The translations under genes were made by a program, and so were the position numbers. The notes beneath the pieces were generated by a model that saw only the letters and a list, made by a program, of their open reading frames with translations, searched no databases and was not told the DNA's origin. This document shows, piece after piece, positions 26,929 through 36,103 of a DNA stretch of 64,000 bases; the stretch's first letter is position 1, and each line of letters begins with the position of its first letter. The stretch lies in NCBI GenBank assembly GCA_963822295.1, contig CAWGHD010000001.1, positions 7,686 to 71,685 on the forward strand, written 5' to 3'. This stretch comes from VRUE01 sp963822295 (GTDB lineage Bacteria > Actinomycetota > Thermoleophilia > Solirubrobacterales > 70-9).

Positions 26929-27154
26929 CGGGGGCTCGGGTCCTCGGTCTCGCAGCGCCACCGAGCGGTGAGCTGTGCGGGCCTCGCGGCCTGGGCCTGC
27001 CCGGGCTCCAGCGTTTGGGGCTGCCGCCGCCGTCCTCGCTCGGCTCATAGGCGGTGGACGCCGGGCGGCTCGCCCACCAGATCAGCCAGAGGGCGAAGAG
27101 CACCGGTGCCTTGAGCACGACCAGCAGGAAGAAGATCGGCCAGAAGCCCTCCAC
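26843..27154 (-). CDS. Small single-pass membrane protein
   Basis: A GTG start at 27154 with TAGACT at 27162-27167, seven bases upstream, makes a leaderless gene. The 103-residue product has one strong membrane helix (about residues 5-27, F-W-P-I-F-F-L-L-V-V-L-K...W-L-I-W-W-A) and then a basic tail with R-P-R-P-R-G-P-H. Similar small proteins with an R-G-P-H motif are familiar from Thermoleophilia, though I cannot name a family. Its 3' end overlaps the flavin monooxygenase gene by 86 bp tail to tail, which lowers confidence in the exact C-terminus. Confidence 0.5.
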   Translation of the reverse strand: MEGFWPIFFLLVVLKAPVLFALWLIWWASRPASTAYEPSEDGGGSPKRWSPGRPRPRGPHSSPLGGAARPRTRAPVRPAGRPAFARAGSRADRGGSPPRSCDA

Positions 27155-27189
27155 GCGGTTCAGTCTAGACAGGCCGGACGCGGCAGCGC

Positions 27190-27681
27190 TCAGGCGCTCT
27201 CGCCGGCCAGGCTCCTGGCCCAGGCGAGCAGGGCTTCGGTGTGGGCCTCCTCGAGGCCCAGCGCCGCCTCGGTCGGGACCAGCAGCGTCGGCTCGGGCCG
27301 GCCCTGCGCCCACTCGTAACAGCTCTGGTCGAAGCTGTCGTCGATCCAGGCCAGCGGCCGGCCCTTGCCGTAGTCGTCGAGCGGCCCCAGCTTCCAGTGG
27401 GCCGAGCCGAAGCGGGCGGCGCCGTCGAAGCTCAGGAAGGGCAGCTCGGGCAGGCCGAGGATGTTCGGCAGGTAGTCGTTGGCTTTCTCCTCCCAGCCGG
27501 TCGCCCAGACCAGGTCGAAGTGCTCGGTCAGCCGCATCAGCCGCTCACCCGCCCCGAGGGAGATGCAGTGGACCATTCCGTCGACGAGCTGGAACTGGGC
27601 CATCGAGCTGGGTGGCGGCTCGTCGAAGCCGAAGAGGCTGATCACCCCGTCGACGTCGACGGCGAGCAGCGGGCGGCTCAT
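27190..27681 (-). CDS. HAD-superfamily-like hydrolase domain protein
   Basis: A 163-residue protein opening M-S-R-P-L-L-A-V-D-V-D-G-V, which is the nucleophile motif D-x-D of haloacid-dehalogenase phosphatases. Later W-A-T-G-W fits motif II and W-I-D-D-S fits the acidic motif IV. It resembles the stand-alone HAD domains linked with RNA repair proteins, but this assignment is from motifs only. It lies 16 bp downstream of rpsG on the same strand and is probably co-transcribed. Confidence 0.65.
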   Translation of the reverse strand: MSRPLLAVDVDGVISLFGFDEPPPSSMAQFQLVDGMVHCISLGAGERLMRLTEHFDLVWATGWEEKANDYLPNILGLPELPFLSFDGAARFGSAHWKLGPLDDYGKGRPLAWIDDSFDQSCYEWAQGRPEPTLLVPTEAALGLEEAHTEALLAWARSLAGESA

Positions 27682-27697
27682 CGGGGGAGGAGCCCGC

Positions 27698-28168
27698 CTA
27701 CCAGCGGTAGTGCGCGAAGGCCTTGTTGGCCTGGGCCATGCGGTAGATGTCGTCCTTCCGCTTCCAGGCGCTGCCCTGCTGCTGGGCCGCGTCGAGGATC
27801 TCCCCGGCGAGGCGGTCCGCCATCGAGTACTCGCGGCGGTTGCGGGCGTAGTCGACCAGCCAGCGGACGGCAAGCGTGCGGGCGCGGCGGGCGGGAACCT
27901 CGACCGGCACCTGGTAGGTGGCGCCGCCGACGCGGCGGGAGCGGACCTCGAGCACCGGTGTCAGCTGTTTGATCGCCGCCTCCAGCGCCTCGACGGGATC
28001 CTCGCCGGACTTCTCGCCGACGATCGCGAGGCTGTCGTAGACGAGCCGCTCGGCGAGCGACTTCTTGCCGTCGCGCATGACCTTGTTGATCACCTGCTGG
28101 ACCAACCGGTTGCGATGGCGGGCGTCGGGCTCGAGCGGCCTGATCTGAGCTGCGGAACGACGGGGCAT
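27698..28168 (-). CDS. rpsG: 30S ribosomal protein S7
   Basis: An intact 156-residue protein that organises the 3' major domain of 16S rRNA. It shows N-K-V-M-R-D-G-K-K, V-G-G-A-T-Y-Q-V-P-V-E-V and the C-terminal A-F-A-H-Y-R-W. It is directly downstream of rpsL. The unusual point is orientation: rpsL-rpsG run opposite to fusA-tuf, which they normally precede. Confidence 0.98.
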   Translation of the reverse strand: MPRRSAAQIRPLEPDARHRNRLVQQVINKVMRDGKKSLAERLVYDSLAIVGEKSGEDPVEALEAAIKQLTPVLEVRSRRVGGATYQVPVEVPARRARTLAVRWLVDYARNRREYSMADRLAGEILDAAQQQGSAWKRKDDIYRMAQANKAFAHYRW

Positions 28169-28563
28169 CAGGAAGCTTTGACGCCGTAGCGGGAGCGGGC
28201 CTGCTTGCGGTCGGAGACGCCGGCCGCGTCGAGGGTGCCGCGGACGATCTTGTAGCGGACGCCCGGCAGGTCCTTGACGCGACCACCCCTGACCAGGACC
28301 ACGGAGTGCTCCTGCAGGTTGTGGCCCTCGCCCGGGATGTAGGTGGTGACCTCCATCCCGTTGGTCAGCCTCACACGCGCGATCTTGCGCAGCGCGGAGT
28401 TCGGCTTCTTCGGCGTTACGGTCGCGACGCGGGTGCAGACGCCCCGCCTCTGGGGCGCGGCGACGGCCTTCTTGCGCCCTTGCCCCGACTTGAGGCCCGG
28501 CGTCGTCGTCTTCTTCTTAGGCCGCTTGCGGCCCTTGCGTACAAGTTGGTTCGTGTTCGGCAC
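28168..28563 (-). CDS. rpsL: 30S ribosomal protein S12
   Basis: A decoding-centre protein of 131 residues. The GTG at 28563 is chosen because it begins P-N-T-N-Q-L-V-R-K-G. The streptomycin-related loop T-P-K-K-P-N-S-A and the P-G-E-G-H-N-L-Q-E-H motif are intact. TACCAT at 28572-28577 lies eight bases upstream, a likely leaderless promoter. The stop and the rpsG start overlap by one base. Confidence 0.97.
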   Translation of the reverse strand: MPNTNQLVRKGRKRPKKKTTTPGLKSGQGRKKAVAAPQRRGVCTRVATVTPKKPNSALRKIARVRLTNGMEVTTYIPGEGHNLQEHSVVLVRGGRVKDLPGVRYKIVRGTLDAAGVSDRKQARSRYGVKAS

Positions 28564-29495
28564 GGCCGCGCATGGTAGCGGGCCGTCGCTTTTGGGGCGA
28601 GGACGAGGAGCGCTCCGCCCAGCATCAGCCCGGCGGCCGCGGCGAGCTGGGCGTAGAAGCCGTCTTCGAGGACGGCGGTCGCGCCGGAGAAGATCGCGGC
28701 CTGCTCGCCGACGTCGAGCCCCTGCGGCCGGTCGACCAGGAGCACGACCGCGATTGCGATCAGGCCGAGCAGGAAGACCACCCGGCCGAGGCGCGGCCGG
28801 CGGCGCCGGCCGGCGACGAAGCCGAGGGCCCCCGCCGCCAGGGCGACCGGGACGAGCAGATAGGAGTGGGCGTCGACCGGGGTCTCCTCCCCGACCGTCG
28901 GCGCCTTCGCCACTTCCGGCAGGCCCTCGTAGCCGGGCTGGCCGACCTCGACCCCGCGGTAGTCGACGAACTGGGAGACCAGCAGGCAGGCCGCTGCGGC
29001 GACGATCACAGCGCAGATCGCCCGCTCGGGGGTGGCGACGGCGCTGGCGCGGGTCGACGCGCGCACGGCCCAGGCCGCGCTCGCCCGGGCCCGCCGCTCG
29101 GCGACGCCGAGCAGGCGGAGCACGAGAACGCCCAGCGGCCGCAGCCGGCGGCCGGTCCAGCGCAGCGCCCCCATGACGCCGGCGTGCACGGGCCCGGCCC
29201 AGCGCTTCAGCCGCTTCGACCAGCGCCGGCCGGCGAGCCGGGCATCGCGGGAGAACTGGAGGATCAGGGGCTCGGCACGGACGAGGACCCGGTCCACCCG
29301 GCGGTCCACCCTGCGGGTCCACCTGACCATCAGCTGCGGCAGCGTCGCCCTGCGCCGCCAAATGGGCGCTGCTATCATCGCGCGTCGCTGGGTCCGCTTC
29401 TTCTTCGCGGGCTTCCGCGGGCCCGAGAGGGCCTTTTTCTTGCGCCGATCCCGGCTCTTGCCGGACGGCTCTCGTTTAGCTCGTCCCCGCTTCAC
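28416..29495 (-). CDS. Membrane protein of unknown function upstream of rpsL
   Basis: Starting at GTG 29495, the product has a very basic N-terminus (about 60 residues rich in Lys/Arg), then about four hydrophobic helices: one near L-I-L-Q-F / L-G-V-L-V-L, a clear one at I-C-A-V-I-V-A-A-A-A-C-L-L, and two or three in L-V-P-V-A-L-A-A-G, V-F-L-L-G-L-I and L-M-L-G-G-A-L-L-V-L. The open frame continues 148 bp into rpsL in another frame, so the last 50 residues (Arg-rich) may not be real. No family is recognised. It is divergent from fusA. Confidence 0.5.
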   Translation of the reverse strand: MKRGRAKREPSGKSRDRRKKKALSGPRKPAKKKRTQRRAMIAAPIWRRRATLPQLMVRWTRRVDRRVDRVLVRAEPLILQFSRDARLAGRRWSKRLKRWAGPVHAGVMGALRWTGRRLRPLGVLVLRLLGVAERRARASAAWAVRASTRASAVATPERAICAVIVAAAACLLVSQFVDYRGVEVGQPGYEGLPEVAKAPTVGEETPVDAHSYLLVPVALAAGALGFVAGRRRRPRLGRVVFLLGLIAIAVVLLVDRPQGLDVGEQAAIFSGATAVLEDGFYAQLAAAAGLMLGGALLVLAPKATARYHARPCRTRTNLYARAASGLRRRRRRRASSRGKGARRPSPRPRGGASAPASRP

Positions 29496-29506
29496 GCCAA
29501 CACGTT

Positions 29507-29512
29507 TACCTT
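29507..29512 (+). promoter_or_regulatory. -10 box for fusA
   Basis: TACCTT ends six bases before the fusA ATG. There is no Shine-Dalgarno sequence, so a leaderless transcript is likely. Confidence 0.4.
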
Positions 29513-29518
29513 AAGACC

Positions 29519-31630
29519 ATGCCACGAAGCTTCCCCCTAGAGAAAACTCGCAACATCGGAATCATGGCGCACATCGACGCCGGTAAGACGACGACGACCG
29601 AGCGCATCCTCTATTACACCGGCCGCACGCACAAAATCGGCGAGGTGCACGAGGGCGCTGCCGTCATGGATTGGATGGAACAGGAGCAGGAGCGCGGGAT
29701 CACGATCACCTCCGCCGCCACCGCCTGCGAGTGGAACGGGCACCGGATCAACATCATCGACACGCCCGGCCACGTCGACTTCACGGTCGAGGTGGAGCGC
29801 AGCCTGCGGGTGCTCGACGGCGCGATCGCCGTCTTCGACGCCGTCGCCGGAGTCGAGCCCCAGTCGGAGACCGTCTGGCGCCAGGCCGACAAGTACAAGG
29901 TGCCGCGCTTCGCCTACATCAACAAGATGGACAGGACCGGCGCCGACTTCTTCAACGCCGTGCAGACGATGACGGACCGGCTCGGCGCCAACCCGCTGCC
30001 GATCCAGCTGCCGATCGGCAGCGAGGGCGACTTCATCGGCATCGTCGACCTGATCGAGATGAAGGCGCTGGTCTGGCAGGACGAGCTCGGCACCGAGTTC
30101 GAGACGACCGAGATCCCCGACGACCTCAAGGAGCAGGCCGAGGAATACCGGACCCAGCTGATCGAGGCCTGCGCCGACTACGACGACGAGCTGATGGAAA
30201 AGTACCTCGGCGAGGAGGAGATCCCGCATGAGCGGATCGCCAAATCGCTGCACCGCGCCTGCCTCGACACCAAGGTCACGCCGGTACTCTGCGGCTCCTC
30301 GTTCAAGAACAAGGGCGTGCAGCCGCTGCTCGACGCGGTCGTCGAGCTGCTGCCCTCGCCGCTCGAGGTGCCGCCGGTCACCGGCATCGTCCCGGCCGCC
30401 AAGGGCGAGGAGGAGCCGACCGAGGCCGCGCGCCCGGCCGACGACAGCGGGCCCTTCGCCGCGCTCGCCTTCAAGATCATGACCGACCCCTACGTCGGCA
30501 AACTCACCTACTTCCGCGTCTACTCGGGCAAGCTCGAAGCCGGTGGCCGCGTCCTCAACGTGAAAACCGGCAGGACCGAGCGGATCGGGCGGCTGCTGAT
30601 GATGCACGCCAACAGCCGCGAGGAGATCGAGGAGGTCTACTCGGGCGACATCTGCGCCGGCGTCGGCCTCAAGGAAACCGGGACTGGCGACACGCTGGCC
30701 GCCCCCGACGCACCGGTCGCCCTGGAGAGCATCGAATTCCCCGAGACGGTGATCGCGGTCGCGATCGAGCCGAAAACCAAAGCCGACCAGGAGAAGATGG
30801 GCACCGCCCTGCAGCGGCTCGGCGAGGAGGACCCGACCTTCAGGATCGAATCCGACGAGGAAACCGGGCAGACGCTGATCCACGGCATGGGCGAGCTCCA
30901 CCTCGAGGTGATCGTCGACCGCATGCTGCGCGAGTTCAAAGTCGACGCCAACGTCGGCAAGCCTCAGGTCGCCTATCGCGAGACGGTCCGCAAGGACGTC
31001 AAGAAGGTCGAGGGGCGCTTCGTCCGCCAGACCGGCGGACGCGGCCAGTTCGGCCATGTGGTGATCAACCTCGAACCCGCTCCCGGCGAGGGCTTCGAGT
31101 TCATCAACAAGATCAAGGGCGGCACCATCCCCGGCGAATACATCGGCCCGGCCGAGCAGGGGATGAAAGAGGCGCTCGAGAACGGCGTCAAGGCGGGCTA
31201 CCCGATGGTGGACGTCAAGGTCGAACTGATCGACGGCTCCTTCCACGACGTGGACTCCTCGGAGATGGCCTTCAAAATCGCCGGCTCGATGGCGATCCAG
31301 GAGGCCGCCCGCAAGGCGGACCCGGTCCTGCTCGAGCCCGTGATGTCGGTCGAGGTGGTCACGCCCGAGGACTTCCTCGGCGACGTGATCGGCGACCTCA
31401 GCCGCCGCCGCGGCAAGGTTCAGGGCCAGGAGCAGCGCGGCAACGCGCTCGCCGTCCAGGCCTTCGTCCCGCTCGGCGAGATGTTCGGCTACGCCACGGA
31501 TCTTCGCTCCTCGACTCAGGGGCGCGCCACCTACACGATGCAGTTCGAGCGCTATGAGGAGGTCCCGGCGAACATCGCCGAGGACATCATCGAGCACCGC
31601 GCGGGGGAGCCGGCGGGAGCCACCGCCTGA
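29519..31630 (+). CDS. fusA: Elongation factor G
   Basis: The translocation GTPase, 703 residues and intact. G1 motif A-H-I-D-A-G-K-T-T, G3 D-T-P-G-H-V-D-F and G4 N-K-M-D are all present. Domain IV carries the conserved G-Q-F-G-H-V loop. The C-terminal E-R-Y-E-E-V-P matches the family end. It is followed by tuf after 126 bp with no clear terminator. Confidence 0.98.
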   Translation: MPRSFPLEKTRNIGIMAHIDAGKTTTTERILYYTGRTHKIGEVHEGAAVMDWMEQEQERGITITSAATACEWNGHRINIIDTPGHVDFTVEVERSLRVLDGAIAVFDAVAGVEPQSETVWRQADKYKVPRFAYINKMDRTGADFFNAVQTMTDRLGANPLPIQLPIGSEGDFIGIVDLIEMKALVWQDELGTEFETTEIPDDLKEQAEEYRTQLIEACADYDDELMEKYLGEEEIPHERIAKSLHRACLDTKVTPVLCGSSFKNKGVQPLLDAVVELLPSPLEVPPVTGIVPAAKGEEEPTEAARPADDSGPFAALAFKIMTDPYVGKLTYFRVYSGKLEAGGRVLNVKTGRTERIGRLLMMHANSREEIEEVYSGDICAGVGLKETGTGDTLAAPDAPVALESIEFPETVIAVAIEPKTKADQEKMGTALQRLGEEDPTFRIESDEETGQTLIHGMGELHLEVIVDRMLREFKVDANVGKPQVAYRETVRKDVKKVEGRFVRQTGGRGQFGHVVINLEPAPGEGFEFINKIKGGTIPGEYIGPAEQGMKEALENGVKAGYPMVDVKVELIDGSFHDVDSSEMAFKIAGSMAIQEAARKADPVLLEPVMSVEVVTPEDFLGDVIGDLSRRRGKVQGQEQRGNALAVQAFVPLGEMFGYATDLRSSTQGRATYTMQFERYEEVPANIAEDIIEHRAGEPAGATA

Positions 31631-31756
31631 TTCTGGCTATATTTCCCAGGTTCGCCCGCAGGCAGGGCGCAAAATGCTCTGCCCCCATTTGGACCCACAA
31701 GACTTAAGCAACGACAGCAGACAGAAAACGACTTTCGAAAGGTAGAACGGAGAGCG

Positions 31757-32941
<1,185 letters not shown>

Positions 32942-32950
32942 ACGCCTAAC

Positions 32951-32976
32951 AGGGCGGGCCGCCGGTCCGCCCTTTT
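32951..32976 (+). terminator. Intrinsic terminator after tuf
   Basis: A ten-pair stem (32951-32960 with 32964-32973, one G-U pair) closes on a GCC loop and runs into TTTT. It lies nine bases past the tuf stop. Confidence 0.8.
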
Positions 32977-33023
32977 GCTGCTCCAACCGGAGCGGCACGA
33001 CAACTGCAAATACATACGACCGG

Positions 33024-33058
33024 GGGCGGCGCCCCAAGAATCACGGGGCCCGCCCTTT
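33024..33058 (+). promoter_or_regulatory. Second T-tailed hairpin in the rpsJ leader
   Basis: GGGCGG and GCCCC (33024-33035, one bulged C) pair with GGGGC and CCGCCC (33045-33055), followed by TTT. It lies 53 bp before rpsJ. Its arms repeat the GGGCGG/CCGCCC arms of the tuf terminator, so alternative pairing between the two is possible. It may be an attenuator for the ribosomal operon. Confidence 0.45.
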
Positions 33059-33110
33059 ATGCGCGACAACAGCGCGCGAAATAACGACGCAAGAGAGACA
33101 GATTTCAGAA

Positions 33111-33431
33111 GTGGCAACCATCGCGGCACAGAAAATTCGAATCAGGCTCAAGGCGTACGACCACGACGCCATAGATCGTGCTGCCCGCGAGATCGTCGAG
33201 ACCGCCGAGCGCACCGGCGCCAGCGTCTCAGGGCCGGTGCCGCTGCCGACCGAGAAAAACGTCTACTGCGTGATCAAGTCGCCGTTCAAGGACAAGGACT
33301 CGCGCGAGCACTTCGAGATCCGCACCCACAAGCGGCTGATCGACATCCTCCAGCCCTCGCCGAAAACCGTCGACTCGCTGCAGCGACTGGACTCGCTGCC
33401 CGCCGGCGTCGACATCGAGATCCGGCTCTAA
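33111..33431 (+). CDS. rpsJ: 30S ribosomal protein S10
   Basis: First gene of the long ribosomal operon. The GTG at 33111 gives a 106-residue protein with I-R-I-R-L-K-A-Y-D-H, the loop G-P-V-P-L-P-T and the end V-D-I-E-I-R-L, all typical. S10 also acts in antitermination as NusE. Confidence 0.96.
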   Translation: MATIAAQKIRIRLKAYDHDAIDRAAREIVETAERTGASVSGPVPLPTEKNVYCVIKSPFKDKDSREHFEIRTHKRLIDILQPSPKTVDSLQRLDSLPAGVDIEIRL

Positions 33432-33436
33432 GTGTC

Positions 33437-34066
33437 ATGGCCGCGATCCTCGGCAAGAAGCTCGGCATGACGCAGGTCTTCCGCGAGGACGGCGAGGTCG
33501 TGCCGGTCACCGTTATCGAGGCCGGCCCCTGCAAGGTGACCGCGGTCCGCGAGCAGGAGCGCGACGGCTACGCCGCCGTGCAGCTCGCCTTCGGCGAGGC
33601 CAAGCCGGGCAAGCTGACGAAGGCCGAGGAGGGTCACACCGCCAAGGCCGGCGCCGCCCCGATGCGCCACCTGGTCGAGTTCCGCGATGAGGACCTCGGC
33701 GCCGAGGAGGGCCCCAAGATCGGTGACGACGTCACCGTCGAGTCATTCGAGGCCGGCCAGAAGGTCAAGGTCTCCGGGGTCTCGATCGGCAAGGGCTTCC
33801 AGGGCGGGATCAAGCGTCACAACTTCAGCCGCGGCCCGGTCAGCCACGGCTCGCACAACGTGCGGGCCCCGGGCTCGATCGGCGCCAGCGCCTTCCCTGC
33901 CCGCGTCTTCAAAGGAATGAAGATGCCGGGCCAGATGGGCAACAAGCGCAAAACTCAGAAGGGCCTCGAAGTCGCCGACGTCGACGCCGAGCGCAACCTG
34001 CTGCTGATCAAGGGCTCGGTCCCTGGCTCCAAGAACGCCCTGGTGGAGGTGAGGACCGATGGCTAG
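33437..34066 (+). CDS. rplC: 50S ribosomal protein L3
   Basis: An intact 209-residue protein. It starts A-A-I-L-G-K-K-L-G-M-T-Q and holds the peptidyl-transferase-reaching loop region (S-H-G-S-H-N-V-R-A-P-G-S-I-G-A). It overlaps rplD by eight bases. Confidence 0.97.
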   Translation: MAAILGKKLGMTQVFREDGEVVPVTVIEAGPCKVTAVREQERDGYAAVQLAFGEAKPGKLTKAEEGHTAKAGAAPMRHLVEFRDEDLGAEEGPKIGDDVTVESFEAGQKVKVSGVSIGKGFQGGIKRHNFSRGPVSHGSHNVRAPGSIGASAFPARVFKGMKMPGQMGNKRKTQKGLEVADVDAERNLLLIKGSVPGSKNALVEVRTDG

Positions 34067-34682
34067 CGCCAAAGCCGCGGTGCTCGGCAAGACGACGAAG
34101 GCGGACCTGCCCAAAGAGCTGTTCGCCGAGCCGTTCCACCAGTCGCTGGTCCATGAGACCGCCAGGGCCGACCTGGCGGCGCGGCGCAGCGGCAACGCCT
34201 CGACCCTGACCCGCGGCGAGGTCGCCTTCACCACCGCCAAGGCCTGGCGCCAGAAGGGGACCGGCCGCGCTCGCGCCGGCACCCTCGGCGTGCCCAACCG
34301 CTACGGCGGCGGCGTCGCTTTCGGCCCGAAGCCCCGTCACTACACGGTCAAGGTCAACCGCAAAGCGCGCCGCAAGGCGATGCGCGCGGCGCTCTCGGTG
34401 CACGCCGAGCGCGACTCGGTCGCGGTCCTCGACGCCAAGGCGTTCGACACCCCTTCGACCAAATCCGCCGCCGAGGCGCTGGCGAAATGGGGCGCGAAGC
34501 AGCCCTCGCTCCTCGTCCTCGACGCGGAGGAGACCGGCGCCCTGAAGAGCTTCCGCAACATCCCCCGGGTCCAGGTCGCCGAGGTCGGTGCGATCGGCGT
34601 CGCCGACGTGATCGGCGCCGCCTCGATCATCCTCTCCGAGTCCGCGCTGGAAAAGCTGAACGAGCGACTGGGCGGCAGCTGA
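34059..34682 (+). CDS. rplD: 50S ribosomal protein L4
   Basis: A 207-residue protein with the extended exit-tunnel loop (W-R-Q-K-G-T-G-R-A-R-A-G). In Escherichia coli L4 represses the S10 operon; whether the leader hairpins here serve that purpose is unknown. It overlaps both neighbours. Confidence 0.96.
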   Translation: MASAKAAVLGKTTKADLPKELFAEPFHQSLVHETARADLAARRSGNASTLTRGEVAFTTAKAWRQKGTGRARAGTLGVPNRYGGGVAFGPKPRHYTVKVNRKARRKAMRAALSVHAERDSVAVLDAKAFDTPSTKSAAEALAKWGAKQPSLLVLDAEETGALKSFRNIPRVQVAEVGAIGVADVIGAASIILSESALEKLNERLGGS

Positions 34683-34975
34683 TGGACCCGCGCACCGTGA
34701 TCATCCGCCCCGTCGTCTCCGAGAAGAGCTATGCCCTGATAGCAGAGGGCAAGTACACCTTCAGGGTCAACGACCGTGCCCACAAGACCCAGATCGCGCA
34801 CTCCGTCGAACAGATCTTCGGCGTCGGCGTCGCCAAGGTGCGGGTCTCGCGGGTCAACCCGAAGCCGAAGAAACGCGGCCTCTCCCAGGGCCGGACCCGA
34901 GGCTGGAAGAAGGCGATCGTCCAGCTCGCCCCCGGTGAGCGGATCGAGCTGTTCGAGGGCGCGGAGACCGCGTAG
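34682..34975 (+). CDS. rplW: 50S ribosomal protein L23
   Basis: A 97-residue exit-site protein that docks SRP and trigger factor. It shows I-I-R-P-V-V-S-E-K-S at the start and a basic tip R-V-N-P-K-P-K-K-R. The family usually has about 100 residues. Confidence 0.96.
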   Translation: MDPRTVIIRPVVSEKSYALIAEGKYTFRVNDRAHKTQIAHSVEQIFGVGVAKVRVSRVNPKPKKRGLSQGRTRGWKKAIVQLAPGERIELFEGAETA

Positions 34976-34979
34976 AGCC

Positions 34980-35822
34980 ATGGCCAACCGCAAAACGAAA
35001 CCGACAAGCCCCGGCCGCCGCTTCGCCACCTACCCGCTGCGCGAGCCGCTGACCGTCGACGAGCCCGAGCGCAAGCTGACCGAAGGCCTGCGCAAGTCGG
35101 GCGGCCGCAACGTCAACGGCCGCGTCACCGCGCGCCACCGCGGCGGCGGCGCCAAGCGCCGTTACCGGAAGATCGACTTCAAGCGCCTCAAGGACGGGGT
35201 GCCGGCGAAGGTCGCGACGATCGAGTACGACCCGAATCGCACCTGCTACATCGCGCTGCTCCACTACGCGGACGGCGAGAAGCGCTACATCCTCGCCCCC
35301 GCCGGGCTCTCGGTCGGCGACGAGGTGCAGTCGGGCCCCGGCGCAGACATCACGCCCGGCAGCGCCCTGGCGCTCAGGGACATGCCGACCGGCACGATCG
35401 TCCACAACGTCGAGATGATCCCCGGCCAGGGCGGCAAGCTCGGCCGCGCCGCCGGCACCGCGATCCAGCTGGCGGCCAAGGAGGGCGACATGGTCACCCT
35501 GCGGCTGCCGTCGTCGGAGATGCGGCTGGTCCGCGCCGACTGCCGGGCGACGGTGGGCACGCTCTCCAACGCGGAGCACCAGAACATGAAGATCGGCAAG
35601 GCGGGCCGCAGCCGCCACAAGGGCATCCGGCCGCAGACCCGCGGCGTCGCGATGAACCCGGTCGACCACCCGCACGGCGGCGGCGAGGCCCATCACACCC
35701 CCGGCGGGCACCCGGTCACCCCGTGGGGCAAGCCGACGCTCGGCTACCGGACCCGCAAGAAGGGCAAGCAGTCCGACCGCTACATCGTGCGCGGCCGTCG
35801 CCGCGGAAAGAAGAAGAGGTAA
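34980..35822 (+). CDS. rplB: 50S ribosomal protein L2
   Basis: A 280-residue protein near the peptidyl-transferase centre. N-G-R-V-T-A-R-H-R-G-G-G and the C-terminal N-P-V-D-H-P-H-G-G-G-E, with its conserved histidine, are present. It is intact and starts ATG four bases after rplW. Confidence 0.98.
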   Translation: MANRKTKPTSPGRRFATYPLREPLTVDEPERKLTEGLRKSGGRNVNGRVTARHRGGGAKRRYRKIDFKRLKDGVPAKVATIEYDPNRTCYIALLHYADGEKRYILAPAGLSVGDEVQSGPGADITPGSALALRDMPTGTIVHNVEMIPGQGGKLGRAAGTAIQLAAKEGDMVTLRLPSSEMRLVRADCRATVGTLSNAEHQNMKIGKAGRSRHKGIRPQTRGVAMNPVDHPHGGGEAHHTPGGHPVTPWGKPTLGYRTRKKGKQSDRYIVRGRRRGKKKR

Positions 35823-35825
35823 GCC

Positions 35826-36101
35826 GTGGGCAGGTCGACCAAAAAGGGCCCGTGGGTCGAAGAGGCGCTGATGAAGCGGGTCAACGCGATGAACGACTCC
35901 GGCCAGAAACAGATGCTGAAGACCTGGTCGCGGACCTCGACGATCTTCCCGGAGATGGTCGGCCACACGATCGCCGTCCACGACGGGCGCAAGCACGTCC
36001 CCGTCTTCATCTCCGAGTCGATGGTCGGCCACAAGCTGGGTGAGTTCGCCCCGACCCGAACCTTCCGTGCCCACTCCGGCACGGGGAAGTCCGCTGAGTA
36101 G
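35826..36101 (+). CDS. rpsS: 30S ribosomal protein S19
   Basis: A 91-residue protein starting at GTG with G-R-S-T-K-K-G-P-W-V-E. It contains W-S-R-T-S-T-I-F-P-E and V-G-H-K-L-G-E-F-A-P-T-R, the usual S19 signature. Confidence 0.97.
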   Translation: MGRSTKKGPWVEEALMKRVNAMNDSGQKQMLKTWSRTSTIFPEMVGHTIAVHDGRKHVPVFISESMVGHKLGEFAPTRTFRAHSGTGKSAE

Positions 36102-36103
36102 AG

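Noticed and set aside
29537..31597. 686-codon minus-strand open frame opposite fusA
   Set aside because: Same shadow effect; fusA is intact and fully conserved.
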